Assembly: GCA_009787015.1 (NCBI GenBank)
Contig: WRGU01000049.1
Coordinates: forward strand, 1 to 42,718
Length of the DNA: 42,718 nucleotides
DNA from: Candidatus Saccharimonadota bacterium
Lineage (GTDB): Bacteria; Patescibacteriota; Saccharimonadia; Saccharimonadales; Saccharimonadaceae
Direction: 5' to 3'
Below the pieces are notes generated by a model. The model made no database searches. It was not told the origin of the DNA and was given only the letters and a program-made list of their open reading frames with translations. This document shows positions 37,446 through 42,718 of this stretch, one piece after another (positions within the stretch are counted from its first letter, which is position 1; every line of letters begins with the position of its first letter). A program made the position numbers and the translations under genes.

Positions 37446-38210
37446 ATGTCAGAAAAATTACAGTACGGTAGGGAACACTGCACGCTCACGAGAGTGCGCA
37501 AGGGGCAAGAGGCGCGGGATGCCGGCGTTGTTGCCATAACCGCCGCTACGCGCGCCGCTGTTGTCGAAATGTTGGGGGTGCAACGAGAGGAGGCCCTGGC
37601 GCACAATCGCGACGTTATCACGTCCGATCCGACGGATTACATCGATACGGAATTGGCGAAAGTCCAGAATCGTCAAAAAACTCTGTACGAACATGGTATT
37701 ATTTTGCCGAATCCTGGTATTTTTTATAACTTCAACGAAGCCGACCTATCGATTAGTGCGCTGATAGACGTAATACAGAGGCAAAACTTGTTGTATGACA
37801 GAGAGGAAATGTTCGGTTTCGTCAATAATCTGGCGCGGCGACAAAATAGCATGCCGACCGGTGGCACGCTGTTGATAGATAAAATTCCCAGCGTATATCA
37901 AATCAAAACGCAACCTGATATGGCGGCGCGAATCGGCATTATGGGTCGAAAAATCACCGCCGCAACGAATGATTTTACCGCCATGCAACTCGGTGTCGTC
38001 CCCAGTTTGCACGTGTACAACCAACAATACAATTCTTTCCCCCACGTAACGCGCAATCACGGCGTTTTCACGCCCGACATCACCGCCGATGGCAACGTCG
38101 CATGCGTCGGCGATTGGCATTCCAGCGGTCGAGTGCATCTCTGCGCCTTTCACGAAAATTCCGCTATTTCGCGAACCGGCGCGCATATCGCGGTGGTGGA
38201 AAAATCTTAA
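37446..38210 (+). CDS. Hypothetical protein
   Basis: 254-aa ORF with promoter/RBS region upstream. Confidence 0.6.
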   Translation: MSEKLQYGREHCTLTRVRKGQEARDAGVVAITAATRAAVVEMLGVQREEALAHNRDVITSDPTDYIDTELAKVQNRQKTLYEHGIILPNPGIFYNFNEADLSISALIDVIQRQNLLYDREEMFGFVNNLARRQNSMPTGGTLLIDKIPSVYQIKTQPDMAARIGIMGRKITAATNDFTAMQLGVVPSLHVYNQQYNSFPHVTRNHGVFTPDITADGNVACVGDWHSSGRVHLCAFHENSAISRTGAHIAVVEKS

Positions 38211-38291
38211 TTATTCAAATTTGCTGAAATTTCGTGTATATGTTAAGATGATTACGTCATAGAAATTAAATAGTAGATAATAGGAGTAATT

Positions 38292-39251
38292 ATGAAAAAA
38301 GTGACGATTTTAGGGGCGGGGGCGTATTCAATTGCCTTGTCTAGGATATTAAACGGCAACGGCGTCGATGTGACGTTGTACACGAAATTCACCGAGGAAA
38401 AGGAATTATTGGAGCGCGAGCGCGGGAATGAAAAATTGCTGCCTGGGGTCAAGTTGGGGGATAAAACCGACGTTAGCGACAACATCGCGGTCGTGGATGA
38501 CAGCGAACTCATCGTGTCGTGCGTGCCATCCGACGCGACGCGGTCGGTGATTGGCGACCTAAAACCGCATTACAATGGTCAAGTTATTTGCATCGCCACC
38601 AAGGGCGTCGAGAAAGAAACCGGCTATTTCATGGACCAGATCATAACCGATGAATTGCCGGACGCCAAGGTTTGCGCGCTGTCGGGACCGAGTTTCGCGG
38701 CGGAAATCGCCCGATTTTTGCCGACCGCGGTAACTGTCGCCGGACCGAAAGAGTTGACGGGTATCGTCAGTTCGTACTTTTCAAACGATAAATTCGAAAT
38801 CGAGGAAACTACCGACGTGCGCGGGGCGTTGATTTGCGGAGCATTCAACAACATTTTAGCGGTGGGCGCGGGAATTTTGGTCGCCGAGAACGCCGGTGAC
38901 AACGCTTTGGCAACCTTGACGGTCAACGGATTACACGAAATTGGCATTATTTGTAAAGATTCGGGCGGGGAAAACGCCACCGCCTATATGTCATGCGGTT
39001 TGGGCGAAGCGGCGATGAAATGCGTCGGCTCGATGAGCCGCAACAAACGTTTCGGCATGTTAATCGGCGAAGGACATCCGCTGGACGCCGTATTGGCGGA
39101 TTGCGGCACAGTCGAGGGTTACAGGGCGCTCAAAGGCGCGAAAAAACTAATCGTCGCCGACAATTTGAAAGCACCCGTCATCTCCACCATTTGCGACATC
39201 GTCCTCGACGGCGCAAATCCGGATCTACTGATCACGGCGATTTGCAAGTAA
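38292..39251 (+). CDS. gpsA: NAD(P)-dependent glycerol-3-phosphate dehydrogenase-like
   Basis: VTILGAGAYSIAL, CIATKGVE, LSGPSFAAEIA, C-terminal SMSRNKRFG. Confidence 0.82.
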   Translation: MKKVTILGAGAYSIALSRILNGNGVDVTLYTKFTEEKELLERERGNEKLLPGVKLGDKTDVSDNIAVVDDSELIVSCVPSDATRSVIGDLKPHYNGQVICIATKGVEKETGYFMDQIITDELPDAKVCALSGPSFAAEIARFLPTAVTVAGPKELTGIVSSYFSNDKFEIEETTDVRGALICGAFNNILAVGAGILVAENAGDNALATLTVNGLHEIGIICKDSGGENATAYMSCGLGEAAMKCVGSMSRNKRFGMLIGEGHPLDAVLADCGTVEGYRALKGAKKLIVADNLKAPVISTICDIVLDGANPDLLITAICK

Positions 39252-39255
39252 AAAC

Positions 39256-39326
39256 GTCATTGCGAGGGTGTGCCCGAAGCAATCTACACCCATAGTTCAA
39301 GATTGCTTCGCTACGCTCGCAATGAC
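39256..39326. repeat. Dispersed inverted repeat GTCATTGCGAG...GAAGCAATCT...GATTGCTTC...CTCGCAATGAC
   Basis: Related copy at 41388. Confidence 0.7.
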
Positions 39327-39438
39327 CACTATAACATCATCAGCAGCGCCGCACCGCCGGCGAACAACGCCAAGCGCTTCAACCACTTCTTGCGGTTTTC
39401 TTTCTCAGGATTCGGGGTGAGTTCTGCCATATATCCAA

Positions 39439-39849
39439 TTATTCCCATTGATCAATTCTTTTGTCAACAACGACCTTGCCGGCCGCAAAATCCTGGATAA
39501 ACCATTCTTCGTGCAACGCCGGCATAGCTTCGTCTAGGATAACTTCCAAACCATCTGCTATAGAATCAGCTTTGCCTATAACCGCAGAATCTGTCTGCCC
39601 TAGCTCTAATCTGACGTCATCATTTTCTATAATAGCACTTATCGCGTTGTCTAAAAGAGCATGACAAATGGCGCGATGTCCGCACCCTTCGCATAACAAC
39701 CTTGCCCTATCTTCGTCCAATGGGTCATATTCGGTATTTTGCAGCGGGCAATCTTGATAGCGAACGGATTTATTGTAATGATCATTACCGCAATCATAAC
39801 TTTCGGCGTTTAATCCGATTACTCTGCGTGGTGAATTATCTATACTCAT
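39439..39849 (-). CDS. Small Cys-rich hypothetical protein
   Basis: CEGCGHRAICHALL cluster; promoter TTGACA-17-TATAAT and RBS. Confidence 0.6.
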   Translation of the reverse strand: MSIDNSPRRVIGLNAESYDCGNDHYNKSVRYQDCPLQNTEYDPLDEDRARLLCEGCGHRAICHALLDNAISAIIENDDVRLELGQTDSAVIGKADSIADGLEVILDEAMPALHEEWFIQDFAAGKVVVDKRIDQWE

Positions 39850-39971
39850 AAAAATATCTCCTTCTCTTACCATTATATCACACTTATGCTCCCGTGTCAA
39901 GTGTTTTTTTGTCAATTTTGACAAATTAGGGTATTTATGTCTTATTTTTTGTCAAAAACAGCAACTGATCA

Positions 39972-40286
39972 TCATTTCTCTGGCTGTTCTTCTTCGGGCG
40001 GCACATTCGCACCTGCCATGTGATAGCACATCAAATCGGAATCTTTCATATCCACCACCTCTCGGGGCAACCAACCGCGTTTTTTGGGAAACTTTAGAAT
40101 AGTGGCATCAACAGCCGCCCCCCGAAACTCCTCTCTCGTACCCAGAGCAGCCGAAGCCATAGCGAATTTACAGCCTATTTCACCAAACCTCGTAATATTT
40201 CTGGATTGACATCCTTCCATTCTGTCGCACCTAACATCGAACCGTCCAACACCTTTTGCGTTGATATATCGTTCTCCTGCTGCCAT
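39972..40286 (-). CDS. Small Cys-rich hypothetical protein
   Basis: RCDRMEGCQSRNITRFGEIGCKFAMASAALG; RBS aaaggagcg; TTGACA-17-TATACT upstream. Confidence 0.6.
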   Translation of the reverse strand: MAAGERYINAKGVGRFDVRCDRMEGCQSRNITRFGEIGCKFAMASAALGTREEFRGAAVDATILKFPKKRGWLPREVVDMKDSDLMCYHMAGANVPPEEEQPEK

Positions 40287-40481
40287 AACTCGCTCCTTTA
40301 CCTTAATTATATGATTAAGTATATCACATATCAGATAGCGTGTCAAGATTTTGCGAAAAACTATTGCGTTTCGTGTAAAGTTTTGCTAAAATATCCCGTG
40401 AGTTTCAAAGTTTTTCAGAGTGCTGTCTGATGAACTATGTTTGTGGTGTTACCGACCACTGATAATTTAAGAAGGAGTAAA

Positions 40482-40895
40482 ATGCCAACAATTAATCAAT
40501 TGGTGCGCAAACCGCGCGTACGGGCTGTCAAGAAGTCCAAAGCGCCAGCGCTACTAACGATTCAAAACACGCTCAAAACGCGTGTTTACAACCAGGACGC
40601 GCCGTTAAAGCGCGGTGTTTGCTTGAAAGTCACCACCAAAACCCCGAAAAAACCAAACTCGGCGATGCGTAAAGTTGCGCGCGTGCGCTTGACCAACGGT
40701 CAGGAGGTTTGGGCATATATCGGCGGCGAAAAACATAATTTACAGGAGCACGCTGTCGTGTTGGTGCGCGGCGGACGCGTGCCTGATCTGCCGGGTGTGC
40801 GTTATCACATCGTGCGCGGTGCACTCGATTTACAGGGTGTGCAAAATCGCAAACAAGGTCGCAGCCTCTATGGCACGAAGAAAGGGGACAAGTAA
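40482..40895 (+). CDS. rpsL: 30S ribosomal protein S12
   Basis: [51 protein letters not shown]. Confidence 0.97.
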   Translation: MPTINQLVRKPRVRAVKKSKAPALLTIQNTLKTRVYNQDAPLKRGVCLKVTTKTPKKPNSAMRKVARVRLTNGQEVWAYIGGEKHNLQEHAVVLVRGGRVPDLPGVRYHIVRGALDLQGVQNRKQGRSLYGTKKGDK

Positions 40896-40897
40896 TC

Positions 40898-41377
40898 ATG
40901 CCACGAAAAGTTACTAAATCTCTGATCCGAAAAATTGCCGCGGATCGTAAATATAATTCGGTTTTAGTTCAGAAACTAATCAATAAATCGATGTTGAACG
41001 GTAAAAAATTAGCCGCCGAAAAGATGGTTTACGGCGCGCTCGAAACGGCCGCAAAAAAACTGAAGAGCGAAGATCCGCTCGAAGTTTTTGAAACCGCATT
41101 GCGCAATATTTCGCCGAATTTCGAAGTGAAATCGCGTCGCGTCGGCGGAGCGAACTATCAAATTCCGTTCCCAATCCAGGGTCACCGCCAGGAACACTTT
41201 GCGTTCATGTGGTTAGTCCAATGCGCCCGCGCGCGCAAAGGCATGCCGTATGAACAGCGCCTCGCGGCAGAAATCGTCGACGCCGTCAACCAAACCGGCA
41301 ACGCGTTCAAGAAAAAGGAAGACACCCATCGCATGGCGGAAGCCAACCGCGCCTTCGCGCATTTCGCGAGAAGTTAA
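40898..41377 (+). CDS. rpsG: 30S ribosomal protein S7
   Basis: MPRKVTK, ALRNISPNFEVKSRRVGGANYQIP. Confidence 0.97.
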   Translation: MPRKVTKSLIRKIAADRKYNSVLVQKLINKSMLNGKKLAAEKMVYGALETAAKKLKSEDPLEVFETALRNISPNFEVKSRRVGGANYQIPFPIQGHRQEHFAFMWLVQCARARKGMPYEQRLAAEIVDAVNQTGNAFKKKEDTHRMAEANRAFAHFARS

Positions 41378-41387
41378 ATTTTGCAAT

Positions 41388-41456
41388 GTCATTGCGAGTC
41401 GCGTAGCGACGAAGCAATCTAGATTGCCACGCCGAACAAGTTCGGCTCGCAATGAC
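41388..41456. repeat. Dispersed inverted repeat GTCATTGCGAG...CTCGCAATGAC
   Basis: Related copy at 39256. Confidence 0.7.
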
Positions 41457-41460
41457 GATC

Positions 41461-41487
41461 AATCGCCAGTCCCAACTGGCGATTTTT
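41461..41487 (+). terminator. Rho-independent terminator
   Basis: AATCGCCAGT-CCCA-ACTGGCGATT then TTT. Confidence 0.8.
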
Positions 41488-41488
41488 G

Positions 41489-41516
41489 TTGACATTGAAC
41501 ATTCATGTAGTATAAT
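41489..41516 (+). promoter_or_regulatory. Promoter of the secreted protein gene
   Basis: TTGACA-16-TATAAT. Confidence 0.75.
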
Positions 41517-41549
41517 GTTCGTGTATAGTAAAAGAAAAGGAAAGTAAAA

Positions 41550-42572
41550 ATGAAAACAAAAAGAATTCTGATCAGCGTTTTGTCGATCGCGTTTATATTG
41601 TGTTCGATTATCATACAACCACTCACAACGTTCGCTGTAAAAACCGTCGCCGGAGTGACATTGAGCGAAGAAATAATAGACACCTCGAGTTGCGAACCAG
41701 GAGAGTTCTTGTTATGCGCAAAATACTATAAAGAATTTTCAAACGGAATATGGACTGTCGAAGTTGATGATGGTTTCAGAGATGTATTGGAAGTTTCAGA
41801 TGGATACATTTTAGTCGGCACCTACACTCCGCATTGTTGTGGAATGATGTTTCATAAAACTATGATTGCGAAATATTCGAAAACGAACGGTGAAGAGTTA
41901 TGGAATAGATCTTTTAACTCGACGATATTTGGTAGTGGCGGATACATAACCGCCGCGACACACGGCGATTTAATCTACACGATCGGCACTGTAAGAGAAT
42001 TAAGTATGGGTCCACTTGGTAATTACTTTGTTGCATCTGGCGATTATGAACACGATGACGAAGACGCAATCAACGTAAATGTCATACCCAACGGGTGCGG
42101 ATCGTCCCACGCGGGCGAAGGCGGCCCAATAGGTGATCCGTTACCTTGTGAATATAATGAATATCTGCTTATAAAATTCAATTCCGCCAACGGCGGCATT
42201 GAAATGGTCAAAAACTATAGCATCGAAAACTTTCCATACTTCGACCCAAATACGTTTCCCGTACCAACCGGCAATGAAGTTTTCGAAATAATGATTGGTG
42301 ATTGCATGCCGACTGTTTTACTGATTGGCAACAGGCTCTATGATCTAAATGGCAACGAATTAATCCCGACCGACTTGGCTGACGGTTGCGTCGTACCACC
42401 CGACCCAGATCCGCAGCCTAAACCTAAATGTAAAAATCCCGGGCCAAATGGCGAATGCGCTCCCGACACTGGAACATTTTCTATTGCCACCAGTGGTTGC
42501 ATCGGGGCGATTGCGCTCGGTTTGACTGCAACAATAATCCTGCCCAAGAAAAAACACGCTGGTCGACGATAG
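41550..42572 (+). CDS. Secreted protein with C-terminal sortase-like sorting signal
   Basis: Signal peptide ILISVLSIAFILCSIIIQPLTTFA; C-term CAPDTG-hydrophobic-KKKHAGRR. Confidence 0.7.
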   Translation: MKTKRILISVLSIAFILCSIIIQPLTTFAVKTVAGVTLSEEIIDTSSCEPGEFLLCAKYYKEFSNGIWTVEVDDGFRDVLEVSDGYILVGTYTPHCCGMMFHKTMIAKYSKTNGEELWNRSFNSTIFGSGGYITAATHGDLIYTIGTVRELSMGPLGNYFVASGDYEHDDEDAINVNVIPNGCGSSHAGEGGPIGDPLPCEYNEYLLIKFNSANGGIEMVKNYSIENFPYFDPNTFPVPTGNEVFEIMIGDCMPTVLLIGNRLYDLNGNELIPTDLADGCVVPPDPDPQPKPKCKNPGPNGECAPDTGTFSIATSGCIGAIALGLTATIILPKKKHAGRR

Positions 42573-42577
42573 GCAAT

Positions 42578-42605
42578 TTGCATTTTATTCCGATTCGTGT
42601 ATAAT
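42578..42605 (+). promoter_or_regulatory. Promoter of second leader
   Basis: TTGCAT-16-TATAAT. Confidence 0.65.
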
Positions 42606-42615
42606 TGTCGGAATT

Positions 42616-42690
42616 ATGCGAAGTTTTGATGCTATTGTCGTCATTATTGGCTCGCCATGTGGCGGGTTGCTTCGTGTTTTTGAACAATAA
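42616..42690 (+). CDS. Putative leader peptide MRSFDAIVVIIGSPCGGLLRVFEQ
   Basis: Short ORF with IVVII run followed by alternative hairpin segments. Confidence 0.4.
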   Translation: MRSFDAIVVIIGSPCGGLLRVFEQ

Positions 42691-42718
42691 AGAATCAAAG
42701 ATACCAATCAGCCCGCCA

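Noticed and set aside
40482-41377. rpsL-rpsG without fusA/tufA
   Set aside because: Broken str operons are common in reduced genomes; not informative alone.
1-42718. CRISPR array, transposase, integrase or prophage genes
   Set aside because: No regularly spaced repeats of CRISPR type and no recognisable mobile-element proteins seen.

Overview
The window looks like a gene-dense chromosomal segment of moderate GC from a Patescibacteria/CPR-like bacterium (possibly Saccharibacteria; inference from gene content only). Recognisable core genes: topA 3' end, alr, serS, hpf, rsmD, tRNA-Leu(UAG), hisS, tig, rpoC-rpoB, clpP, gpsA, rpsL-rpsG. These are interspersed with accessory or uncharacterised genes. 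Main signals: (i) a textbook 1:2 / 2:3 / 3:4 transcription attenuator with a leader peptide carrying a His-Ala-His run, ahead of a PRTase-LOG-hisS operon; a second similar leader (peptide ...IVVII...) runs off the right end. (ii) A new-looking repeated Cys-rich CCCH module (C-x2-C-x8-9-C-x13-14-H), five copies in three proteins; both promoters of this family carry a G9 homopolymer between -35 and -10, suggesting phase variation. A third C9 tract lies inside an 813-aa ORF. (iii) Two ORFs interrupted by a single in-frame TAG with coding-like continuation. (iv) A recurring -10 hexamer exactly 6 nt before ATG, implying leaderless mRNAs. All calls come from reading the sequence and the supplied ORF track; no database search was possible.
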